Source: Selenomonadaceae bacterium (GTDB lineage Bacteria; Bacillota; Negativicutes; Selenomonadales; Selenomonadaceae). Taken from it: 42,358 nt of DNA. The first letter of the stretch is position 1; every line of letters starts with the position of its first letter. The stretch is from contig JAQYBD010000015.1 in assembly GCA_029338835.1 (NCBI GenBank), forward strand, positions 1 to 42,358, given 5' to 3'. This document shows positions 32,264 to 39,738 of the stretch, piece by piece. The translations under genes were made by a program, and so were the position numbers. The notes under the pieces were generated by a model. It did not search any database, was not told where the DNA came from, and saw nothing but the letters and a program-made list of their open reading frames with translations.

Positions 32264-32788
32264 TTAGTTCGTCAAATAATCATCTTCGCTATCCCAGTCG
32301 TCGGGCATCCCCTTGACGATGAGTACGGGACACGGCGCGCACTGCAGCACATAATGGGAGACCGAGCCGACGAGCATGCTGCGGAACGTGCCGAAGCCGC
32401 GCGAGCCCATGACGATGAGGTCGCTCTGCAGTTCTTCGGCCACATCACAGATCACCTCGCCGGGGTTGCCGATCTCGACGCGCGTGCGCGCCTTGATCTC
32501 CGGCGGGATGATGTGCATGAGGTCAGCCAGGAATTGATAGGCCGTACTCTTGAGTTCCGCCGGCACATAACCGCTGAGACTGACCTGCTCAAAGGCTGCC
32601 ACATGCTTATTGAGGTCGATGGCCATGAGGAGCGTCAGCTCTGCGCCCGTCATCGCGGCCATTTGGATGGCCTCATTCACGGCTTTGAACGCTTGCCCCG
32701 AACCATCCGTCGGCACGAGGATACGGTCGCAGTGGATGTGCTGCGGCTCCCGGGTCTGGATTTCTTCCATCAGCGTTTTTGTTTCCAT
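32264..32788 (-). CDS. Universal stress protein (UspA family)
   Basis: A 174-residue Usp domain protein with a 20-residue N-terminal extension. The ATP-binding motif MGSRGFGTFRSMLVGSVS (G-x2-G-x9-G-S) is intact, and RILVPTDGSGQAFKAV opens the fold. ATP-binding Usps act in stress survival. It starts 12 bases after the ABC-2 permease gene with an AAGGAGGG site, so it belongs to the marR efflux operon. Confidence 0.95.
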   Translation of the reverse strand: METKTLMEEIQTREPQHIHCDRILVPTDGSGQAFKAVNEAIQMAAMTGAELTLLMAIDLNKHVAAFEQVSLSGYVPAELKSTAYQFLADLMHIIPPEIKARTRVEIGNPGEVICDVAEELQSDLIVMGSRGFGTFRSMLVGSVSHYVLQCAPCPVLIVKGMPDDWDSEDDYLTN

Positions 32789-32800
32789 CAGGATCCCTCC

Positions 32801-34003
32801 TTATTCCGTCTGTCCCATCGTCGTGCCATCGGTCAAGCTCAGCTGCTGCAGATCCCGGCGATGCTTCTCGTCCTGTGCCCTGTGCTTCAAGAGAGCGCGC
32901 CGCGCTGAGAAGAACTTTGCGCAGAACAGGATGAGGATGGCGGCCATGTAAATAAGGAAGGCGCCAAACTCCTTCGAGATATCCGCAAAGCCAGCGCCGC
33001 GCTCGATGATGTCGCGCACGAAGTGGTATTCCCAGGTCAGCGGGAAGAGATGCGATATGGCGATGACCCAGTCCGGATAAAAGGAGAGCGGTCCCGTCGG
33101 CCCGCCCAAGATGAATCCGCCCGGGATGAACAGGATCATGCGCGACGAGGCGATGCCTGGATTCGCGGCCGTCCAGCCGAACAACGTACTCAGCGTGCCG
33201 ACCGTCATGACGTAGAAGAGCTGGATGGCGAGGAAGAGCAGCAGGCTGCCCGAAAACGTCATATCGCCCAAGAGGCGCAGGATGGTCATGCCGAAGACGA
33301 AGGAGACAATGAGGCAGCCGCCATACGGCACGAGGCGCACGAGGATGTCCCAGGGCGTGCCTTCCAGCAGGATCTTGTCGAGCTGATGCGCGAGGCGCAG
33401 CCGCGGCACCATACCGATCGTCGCGAACGTGAAGAACATCGAGCCGAAAAAGAATAGGAAGCCCTGCACCTCAACATTATAGTTCGAGCCACTCGGGTTG
33501 AAGAGATTGCGATCTGCAAGGCCCACGGATCCGCTCAGGCTGTCGTTCGTGCTGCCTGTATCGCCCTGTGCCGCCGCATTGTCGAGGCCGATGAGTTCAT
33601 TGAGCGCGACCTTGATATCCGAACTCTGCGCCGTATTCGTATTGTCGTAGAACACGCCGATGTTGCTCGCTGTACCCGTGTAGCGATCCTTCTCTAGACC
33701 GCGCGGGAAGTAGACGACGGCGACGGCCTGGTCGCGGTAGAAGAGTGTCGTAGGGTCGACTGGCGTGTTGAGTACCGTCGTGACCTCCATGTACTCTGAA
33801 GCGTCGATGCGGCTCGTGAGCTCATGGCTGTAGGCCGAGTTGTCGAGGTCGATAACCGCTACCTTCGCATCATGCGAGATATTGCTGCTGAGCATCGTGC
33901 CGAGTACAATGCAGACGACGGCGGCGACCATCAGGCAAACCTTCTCGTACGGCATGCCCTGTCCCGAAAACAGGAAGCGGATCTCATCTCTTAGTGAATT
34001 CAC
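32801..34003 (-). CDS. ABC-2 type permease
   Basis: A 400-residue membrane protein: one N-terminal membrane segment (CLMVAAVVCIVLGTML), a large external domain of about 140 residues (VIDLDNSAYSHELTSRI region), then five or six segments including FFFGSMFFTFATIGMVP and LFIPGGFILGGPTGPLSFYP. This is the ABC2_membrane_3 (YhhJ/YbhR-like) type. No ATPase domain or gene is present in this operon. Start is GTG at 34003 with GGAGTG upstream, overlapping hlyD by 20 bases. The last 35 residues are charged and cytoplasmic. Confidence 0.9.
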   Translation of the reverse strand: MNSLRDEIRFLFSGQGMPYEKVCLMVAAVVCIVLGTMLSSNISHDAKVAVIDLDNSAYSHELTSRIDASEYMEVTTVLNTPVDPTTLFYRDQAVAVVYFPRGLEKDRYTGTASNIGVFYDNTNTAQSSDIKVALNELIGLDNAAAQGDTGSTNDSLSGSVGLADRNLFNPSGSNYNVEVQGFLFFFGSMFFTFATIGMVPRLRLAHQLDKILLEGTPWDILVRLVPYGGCLIVSFVFGMTILRLLGDMTFSGSLLLFLAIQLFYVMTVGTLSTLFGWTAANPGIASSRMILFIPGGFILGGPTGPLSFYPDWVIAISHLFPLTWEYHFVRDIIERGAGFADISKEFGAFLIYMAAILILFCAKFFSARRALLKHRAQDEKHRRDLQQLSLTDGTTMGQTE

Positions 34004-35096
34004 GTTCGTTCACTCCAATCGTCATGCCTGGCATCACGCCGTCCTGCGGCTCCACGTAGATGCGGACCTGGAAAGCCGTGAGGTCGGCCTGCCCCTTCTC
34101 ACGCGACTGCTTGAGGTCGGCAAAGCCCGGCGCTTTCGTCAGGAGACGGATCGTGCCCGGCACAGCCTTGTCGCCCGCGACCGTGCGGCCCGTAATCGTA
34201 TCGCCCTCAGAGAGTCCCTGTGCCTGCTTCTCGCTGATGTAGATATCATAGTAGCTGCGGTCGCTCTCCAAAAGCACGACAGGCGTACCCGCGGCAACCA
34301 TCTCGCCCTCTTTTGCGAGAACCTTGATGACGCGTCCGCCCTCCGGTGCGCGCAATGTCAGGCGCTCCTTCTGGACTTCGAGCTGCTTGAGCTGCACGAC
34401 GAGTGCCTGCTTCTGCTGTGTGAGCGCATCGATATCATTGCTCATGTTGCCCGCCGCTTCACGCTGCTGCGCAATGGTAGGCAGATTGATGGAATCCGTA
34501 TTGCCTGTGTCGCGCGCACCCGACAGCAGCTTGTCGAGGAGCTGCTGCTGCTGCGTGACGTTGGCCTCAGCGACATTCAAGGCCATCTCTGCATCATCGA
34601 GCTGCGACTTCGCGATGGCACCGGCATCAAGCAAGGCCGACTTGCGTTTGTAGTCAATCTGGCTGTTCTTGAGTGTGGCCTGCGCCGCCGAGACGGCCGC
34701 GCGCTGCTGGTCGATCTGACGGAAGCTCTGCTGCTCATCCGAATCGGCTTTCTGGTAGTTGACCGCCTGCGTGCCGCCCGTCGAGCGGATCTGCGCGTCG
34801 AGCTGCGCGATCTGTGCCTTCGTGCGCTCAATCGAGAGATCCGTATCCGTCGAATCCAGCTCCATGATGACATCGCCGGCCTTGACCGCATCGCCTTCCT
34901 TGACCGCCTCCTTGATCAGGCGGCCGCTCACGCTGTCGAACGACATCTTGACCTGCTCCGCCGTCAAGATGCCCTCTTTCTTCTCCATGCCGATTGCCAC
35001 GGCATCATTGCCCTTGTAGAGCAGCAGCAGCCCCGCCACGATGAGTACCGCGATAAAGATAGCTCCCGTGCGCAGAGCCTTTTGTCTCGTATTCAT
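33984..35096 (-). CDS. HlyD-family periplasmic adaptor
   Basis: A 370-residue membrane fusion protein: one N-terminal membrane segment (residues 10-27), split lipoyl/biotinyl motifs (GRLIKEAVKEGDAVKAGDVI at about 58 and GGRVIKVLAKEGEMVAAGTP at about 255), and between them a long Gln/Ala-rich coiled-coil hairpin for reaching an outer-membrane channel. It should couple the ABC-2 permease to export across the envelope, supporting a two-membrane organism. ATG at 35096 follows GCGAGGA; 29 bases after marR. Confidence 0.93.
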   Translation of the reverse strand: MNTRQKALRTGAIFIAVLIVAGLLLLYKGNDAVAIGMEKKEGILTAEQVKMSFDSVSGRLIKEAVKEGDAVKAGDVIMELDSTDTDLSIERTKAQIAQLDAQIRSTGGTQAVNYQKADSDEQQSFRQIDQQRAAVSAAQATLKNSQIDYKRKSALLDAGAIAKSQLDDAEMALNVAEANVTQQQQLLDKLLSGARDTGNTDSINLPTIAQQREAAGNMSNDIDALTQQKQALVVQLKQLEVQKERLTLRAPEGGRVIKVLAKEGEMVAAGTPVVLLESDRSYYDIYISEKQAQGLSEGDTITGRTVAGDKAVPGTIRLLTKAPGFADLKQSREKGQADLTAFQVRIYVEPQDGVMPGMTIGVNEREFTKR

Positions 35097-35125
35097 ATCT
35101 CAAATCCTCGCTTTCGTCGTCTCTC

Positions 35126-35620
35126 TCATACATGTCCCCGATCCGACATCTTCTTGAGCAGGTGGATGAGTTCTTTCTGCTCCGCTTCACTCAAGCGTTC
35201 CATGAGCTTCGTGACGCGCAGATAATGCGGCGGCAGGATCTCATCCATGAAGTCCTGCCCCTTCGGCGTCAGGCAGATGAGCTTGGCTCTGGCATCGTCT
35301 GGCGACGGCTTCGCCACGATCAGGCTGTCGCGTTCCATGCGCATGAGCATGTTGCTGATCGTCGCCTTCGACACGCCGATCTTCGCAGCGATCTCCGATG
35401 GTGCAATGCCCTGCGGATTCTGATGCAGGACAATGAGCAGGCAGAACTTCCCCTCCGACAGATGGTACTCCTTCTGCAGGACATCGAGGATGCTCGCCTG
35501 GACTTCCTCACTGGCCTGCTTGATCTCGAGCATGGCGATGACGGCCGCCGGATTGATCTCCGGCACGCTTTTCTTATGCGCTTCGAGTTCTTCCCAACTC
35601 GGCAGCATTTCCCGTTTCAT
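35126..35620 (-). CDS. MarR-family regulator
   Basis: A 164-residue winged-helix repressor: APSEIAAKIGVSKATISNML recognition helix region (about 85-105) and the wing DSLIVAKPSPDDARAKLICLTPKG. It heads the operon marR-hlyD-permease-usp and most likely represses it until a toxic compound binds. ATG at 35620 sits eight bases after GGAGG; the in-frame TTG at 35635 overlaps that site. Operator and promoter are visible just upstream. Confidence 0.94.
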   Translation of the reverse strand: MKREMLPSWEELEAHKKSVPEINPAAVIAMLEIKQASEEVQASILDVLQKEYHLSEGKFCLLIVLHQNPQGIAPSEIAAKIGVSKATISNMLMRMERDSLIVAKPSPDDARAKLICLTPKGQDFMDEILPPHYLRVTKLMERLSEAEQKELIHLLKKMSDRGHV

Positions 35621-35637
35621 GAATCGTTCCTCCAAAA

Positions 35638-35657
35638 TTAGTTAGCTTACTAACTAA
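35638..35657. promoter_or_regulatory. MarR operator
   Basis: Perfect palindrome TTAGTTAG-ctta-CTAACTAA, immediately downstream of the -10 and covering the transcription start, ideal for autorepression. Confidence 0.85.
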
Positions 35658-35658
35658 T

Positions 35659-35687
35659 AGTATAAGAAAAACGTCCCATTTTGTCAA
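35659..35687 (-). promoter_or_regulatory. Promoter of the marR operon
   Basis: Minus strand TTGACA (35682-35687), 17-base spacer, TATACT (35659-35664). The -35 lies in the loop of the preceding gene's terminator. Confidence 0.88.
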
Positions 35688-35695
35688 ACGGGACG
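35672..35695 (-). terminator. Terminator of the EAL protein gene
   Basis: Minus strand CGTCCC / GGGACG stem, extended by TTT/AAA pairs, followed by TTTTTC. Confidence 0.8.
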
Positions 35696-35708
35696 AAAAT
35701 CTGTACCA

Positions 35709-38240
35709 TCACTTCAGATGACGGATGACCTTTGCGTAAAAATCGCCTTCCTCGCTTGGATACTCCGCTTCCAAGCGGGCAAACAGCGTGCAGGTATACG
35801 GGCCAAAACGATGAATGGCCTCTACGGCCTCACGCACGGCATGGCTGAGCGTCTCTGCCTCCGTCTGCTGATCATAACGGCATAAAACGATAAACGTATC
35901 CGTATCCAGACGGCCGACCACGCCGCACTGCTTAACGACACCAACAATGGCCCTGGCTATCTCAACCAGCAAGGTTTTGCAAGATTCCTCCCCATAGGTG
36001 CGCTGCAAACGCACGAGTTCAGGGATGTGGCAGAAAAGCATGACGAACGGATGATCATAAAGCCTGTATTCATCCAGATAACGCTCCATCAGGCAGATAA
36101 TCCCGCGCATATCCGGCAGCTTTGTCACCGTATCGGTAAAAGAATGTCCAGCTTCCACCTGTTTCTCAGCTGCTTTGCTGCATTCAGCCGGCACAAAATA
36201 TCCCATCAGGCCCACATTGCGCCCGGCATCATCATAAAGCGGCCATTTCGTTGCCAGGATATCGTGCAGTACACCACGCGCAATGCAGGAGCCCTGCATT
36301 TGGTGATAGGATTTATCTTCCTGGATGACACTGAGTTCATGGCGACGGAAATCCTCCCCTTGGACATGCCAGTGCATATCTTCATCATCCTGGGCAAGAA
36401 GCTCCTGCGCAGAATCAAAGCCATAGAAATCCAGGAATGCCTGATTGACGCCGACAAACTGCCGATCCTTGTTCTTCCAGAACACGGGCAAAGGGAAATT
36501 CTCCACAAAATTATCCCAGAGCATCAACCGTTGACTGGAGCCTTCCGTCTGTTCAGCCCGGGCACTGCCGACAATGCCGGGCGTCATCACTGGCGCCTTA
36601 TCATACCGCATGGTCTCGCACGCCACGGGATCATCCTCAAGCTGCTGCACATCGGCATTGCGGATCAAGCAGAGATATACTTCATCCTTCAAATGCGGGA
36701 CGCGCATGATCGTATGACTTTTCCAGACCAGCGAATGCCCGCGCCATTTTACGCGGAATATACTGCAGAGGATGCCATTTTCTGACGCGTCAAGGCGTGC
36801 TGCCAGATCATCCCAGGCAAAAAATGTATCGCAACGCTGCTGGTCAGCCTCATAGACATATTCTTTCTTATAGAACGCAAGGGCATCCGCAAACGCAAAA
36901 CAGCAATGATTCGATTTGCTGCTCGGACTCGAAAGCAGAAGGATTTGCCTGCTCTTTACATTCAAGGTCATGATGGCATCATAACGATAAAAGATTGCCT
37001 TCTGGATAAGCTCCGGCCGCATCTGTTCTTCTTCCCGGAACTTGAGCTTGCTGCGGCAACGCACTTCAAACAATGCACGTTGTTCCCGCTTGACAACCAG
37101 GCTGACTTCCAGGCGGATGATGGTATTGTCCCGGGCATAAGAAAAGTCCTCCGGCTCGCCGATCTGCGCGATACGAAGCAAACCATTCTGCAGATAATGC
37201 AAATCGAGATCGTGCGCGCGATTGAACGCCTGGGCCCATCGTGCAGCCCCATCCGGAGCAGAATCCCAGAGCATCTTCGCGCAGCGTTCATTCGCAAACA
37301 GCAGCTGATAACTGCCCTCTCGGTATTCCAGCAGCATCAGCGGCTGCTCCGCCAGGAAATCCACCCGGGCGATGGCATCGTAATACGATTTCCAGTTGCG
37401 TTCCTCTATCCCGATGCCCTGCGTCAAGCATTCCTCGACGCTCTTGTCATACGGCATGGGGCGGCCGAGATAATAGCCCTGTACCTTCTCACAGCCGCTT
37501 TCCCGCAGGAAATGGAACTGCTCCTCCGTCTCCACACCTTCAGCCAGTGTGCGGTTGCCGATGCGCTTGTCCATCGCGATGATGGACAGGATGATATCGC
37601 GTGCCCGCTGCGTATCGCTCTTGAGGAACGCCATATCCATCTTGAGTACATCAAAACGTTGATCTTTAAGGAAATTCAGCGTAGAATAACCGCTGCCGAA
37701 ATCATCCATCCAGATCTCATAGCCGGCATTGCGGAATTTATCGAGTGACGTGCCGATGACCTTGACGCGATCCGTCAAGATGCTCTCGACGACTTCCAGA
37801 TGCAGCATATCACGCGGCACATCAAAACGGCGCAGGGTTTCTTCCACCACAGCGAAGATATCACAAGTGATGAAGTCGAGACGTGAGAGGTTCAAGGATA
37901 TCGGCACGGCCTGACGGCCAGCCTTGCGCAACCGGGCAAAATTGCGACAGACTGCCTCAATCATATAGCGGTCGAGTTTATCGATGAGATTGTGCTGCTC
38001 CAGTACGCCGATGAACTGCGGAGGTGTCAAGAACCCGTATGTCGGGTCATCCCAGCGAGCCAGCGCTTCCATCGCGCAGAGTTCACGCGATATCGTCCGC
38101 ACAATGGGCTGGTAATATACCTTGATCCACTTTTTCTCGATGGCTTCATCCAAGTGGCGTACGATATACCCTCGCGGCATGCTGCTGCGCTTCTGGGCTT
38201 TCTTTTTCTGCTGTGGCTGCTCCGGCACTGCTTTCACCAT
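35709..38240 (-). CDS. EAL - PAS - degenerate GGDEF signalling protein
   Basis: An 843-residue soluble protein. EAL phosphodiesterase residues are complete: E58-A-L, N117, E149/E152 in LEVVES, D179-D180 in MDDFGSGYS, K200, E234-GVE237 and Q254 in QGYYLGRP, so c-di-GMP hydrolysis is expected. A middle region of unknown fold (about 290-560) is followed by a PAS domain (FPLPVFWKNKDRQFVGVNQA, about 580-690) and a C-terminal GGDEF fold whose active loop reads GRLDTDTF, so it is probably inactive as cyclase and may sense GTP. No membrane segment. ATG at 38240 follows AAAGAGG; 24 bases after the DUF362 gene. Confidence 0.92.
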   Translation of the reverse strand: MVKAVPEQPQQKKKAQKRSSMPRGYIVRHLDEAIEKKWIKVYYQPIVRTISRELCAMEALARWDDPTYGFLTPPQFIGVLEQHNLIDKLDRYMIEAVCRNFARLRKAGRQAVPISLNLSRLDFITCDIFAVVEETLRRFDVPRDMLHLEVVESILTDRVKVIGTSLDKFRNAGYEIWMDDFGSGYSTLNFLKDQRFDVLKMDMAFLKSDTQRARDIILSIIAMDKRIGNRTLAEGVETEEQFHFLRESGCEKVQGYYLGRPMPYDKSVEECLTQGIGIEERNWKSYYDAIARVDFLAEQPLMLLEYREGSYQLLFANERCAKMLWDSAPDGAARWAQAFNRAHDLDLHYLQNGLLRIAQIGEPEDFSYARDNTIIRLEVSLVVKREQRALFEVRCRSKLKFREEEQMRPELIQKAIFYRYDAIMTLNVKSRQILLLSSPSSKSNHCCFAFADALAFYKKEYVYEADQQRCDTFFAWDDLAARLDASENGILCSIFRVKWRGHSLVWKSHTIMRVPHLKDEVYLCLIRNADVQQLEDDPVACETMRYDKAPVMTPGIVGSARAEQTEGSSQRLMLWDNFVENFPLPVFWKNKDRQFVGVNQAFLDFYGFDSAQELLAQDDEDMHWHVQGEDFRRHELSVIQEDKSYHQMQGSCIARGVLHDILATKWPLYDDAGRNVGLMGYFVPAECSKAAEKQVEAGHSFTDTVTKLPDMRGIICLMERYLDEYRLYDHPFVMLFCHIPELVRLQRTYGEESCKTLLVEIARAIVGVVKQCGVVGRLDTDTFIVLCRYDQQTEAETLSHAVREAVEAIHRFGPYTCTLFARLEAEYPSEEGDFYAKVIRHLK

Positions 38241-38264
38241 ACCATACGCCTCTTTCTAAAAAAA

Positions 38265-39389
38265 TCACTTCAGCTTCACGAGTTCATATTCCCGCGTTCC
38301 CAGACCGATCTTTTCCGCGTGTTCCAGCGTTTCACGCCAATGCACATTGGGATTATTGTCGAGGAAATGATCGTGGTGATGATGCCAATCCGGTTTTGCC
38401 AGGTTATCCGCCAGCTGGCTGTTCGGCAGCGGCGTGGCTTTCAAGCAGGCATCGACGCACGCCTGGTCGAGAGCCACCGGATCAAACGAAGCAAACATGC
38501 CGATATTCGGCAGGATCGGTGCATCATTTTCGCCATGGCAGTCACAATTCGGTGAGATATCCATGACCATGTTGATATGGAAGCAAGGACGATCCTGGCA
38601 GACTGCCTGTGCATACTCCGCCATCTTGCGGTCAAGCTTGTCACCGGCATCCCACTGCTCATTGCTGATGGCGCTGAAAGAGCAGGCACCGATGCAGCGA
38701 CCACAGCCTTTGCAGAGTTCTTGATCGATGACGGCCTTGTTGTCGACATAATGGATGGCATCCGAACCGCATTCCTTGGCACACTGGCGGCAGCCGCGGC
38801 AGAGTTCCGGATCCACGATGCACTTGCCGGACGAATGCTGCTCCATCTTGCCGGCCCGGCTGCCGCAGCCCATGCCGATATTCTTGATGGCACCACCGAA
38901 GCCCGTAGCCTCATGACCCTTGAAATGCGACAAGCTGATGAAGACATCGGCATCCATGACGGCACGGCCAATCTTTGCTGCCTTGACAAATTCACCATTC
39001 TTGACCGGTACTTCCACATCATCCGTACCTTTGAGGCCATCACCGATGATGATCTGGCAACCGGTCGTCGTCGGATTGAAGCCATTGAGATTTGCACAGT
39101 CCATATGCTCAAGGGCATGCTTGCGGCTGCCCGGATAGAGTGTATTGCAGTCGGTCAGGAACGGGCGGCCGCCTTGCTCTTTGACGAGATCCGCCACGAC
39201 TTTCGCATACTGCGGGCGCAGGAATGCCATGTTGCCTAGTTCTCCGAAATGCATCTTGATGGCAACGAACTTGCCGTCCATATCCATATTCTTGATTCCA
39301 GCTGCCACGCAAAGTGTCTTCAATTTCTGCAAGAGATTGCGTCCTACGGGCACACGAAAATCCGTAAAATATACTTTCGCTTTTTCCAT
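38265..39389 (-). CDS. DUF362 protein with 2x4Fe-4S ferredoxin domain
   Basis: A 374-residue protein: DUF362 core (KVYFTDFRVPVG start, HFGELGNMAFLRP, SHFKGHEATGFGGAIKNIGM) with an inserted double ferredoxin module at about 190-245 (CRGCRQCAKECGSDAI and CKGCGRCIGACSFSAI). Such proteins occur in anaerobes and are suspected of electron transfer, but function is unknown. A His-rich stretch HHHHDH is near residue 335. ATG at 39389 follows GGAGG; the frame is open to 39479 without a site. It is preceded by a structured leader or independent small RNA and followed by the EAL gene. Confidence 0.88.
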   Translation of the reverse strand: MEKAKVYFTDFRVPVGRNLLQKLKTLCVAAGIKNMDMDGKFVAIKMHFGELGNMAFLRPQYAKVVADLVKEQGGRPFLTDCNTLYPGSRKHALEHMDCANLNGFNPTTTGCQIIIGDGLKGTDDVEVPVKNGEFVKAAKIGRAVMDADVFISLSHFKGHEATGFGGAIKNIGMGCGSRAGKMEQHSSGKCIVDPELCRGCRQCAKECGSDAIHYVDNKAVIDQELCKGCGRCIGACSFSAISNEQWDAGDKLDRKMAEYAQAVCQDRPCFHINMVMDISPNCDCHGENDAPILPNIGMFASFDPVALDQACVDACLKATPLPNSQLADNLAKPDWHHHHDHFLDNNPNVHWRETLEHAEKIGLGTREYELVKLK

Positions 39390-39446
39390 GATAGTCCTCC
39401 AGATTGTATATACACTAAACTTAATTCTTTTATTCGACGCAACTCT

Positions 39447-39460
39447 GACAATTCCTTGTC
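39447..39460. repeat. Palindrome in the leader of the DUF362 gene
   Basis: GACAA-ttcc-TTGTC inside a longer imperfect hairpin closed by ACTCTG / CAGAGT (39443-39468). Could be a protein-binding site or an RNA hairpin. Confidence 0.5.
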
Positions 39461-39479
39461 GTACAGAGTAAAAAAACAT

Positions 39480-39655
39480 ATAAAATAACCATCAGCGGCT
39501 TTCTCGTCACCACTGATGGTTATCTGTGAGATAGGAACCTTTCGATCATTGAGTTTTTCCCTTTGGACTCGTTAACTAGCCCATCGGAATTACCTCCCAT
39601 CCTGAGTAAGTTGGTCGGCTGTCGGGAAAGGTGAACCCTGCCTTTCCTTTGGCTT
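39480..39655 (-). ncRNA. Unidentified structured RNA or riboswitch-like leader
   Basis: A stretch of about 175 bases without coding potential, preceded by a near-consensus promoter and ended by a hairpin with a T-rich tail. From 5' to 3' it can form GGAAAGG / CCTTTCC, a GGGCT / AGTCC hairpin with an 8-base loop, and the final CCATCAG / CTGATGG stem. I do not recognise it as 6S RNA, SRP RNA, tmRNA, RNase P or one of the common riboswitches I know. It may be an independent small RNA or a leader that attenuates the DUF362 gene. Transcript start is inferred from the promoter. Confidence 0.6.
39487..39521 (-). terminator. Terminator of the structured RNA
   Basis: AACCATCAG-x-GG / CC-x-CTGATGGTT stem; on the minus strand followed by TTATTTTAT and later TTTTTT. 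Confidence 0.72.
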
Positions 39656-39661
39656 GATTTT

Positions 39662-39690
39662 ATTATACCGGAAGGAAGGTCAAAAGTCAA
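39662..39690 (-). promoter_or_regulatory. Promoter of the structured RNA
   Basis: Minus strand TTGACT (39685-39690), 17-base spacer, TATAAT (39662-39667). Confidence 0.82.
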
Positions 39691-39738
39691 TATAATTATA
39701 AGAATATTTTATGTATTATGTATTCTACTGCTATCCCC

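Noticed and set aside
33840-35225. 461-codon open frame on the plus strand
   Set aside because: Antisense to hlyD, no initiation signals, Arg/Leu-rich; rejected as a shadow.
39480-39700. Common riboswitch or housekeeping RNA identity for the 39.5 kb RNA
   Set aside because: Compared from memory with 6S, SRP, tmRNA, RNase P, TPP, FMN, cobalamin, SAM, lysine, glycine, c-di-GMP, M-box and T-box signatures; none fits. Short FMN-like words (GACAG, GGATGGGAG) are present but not in the required order.
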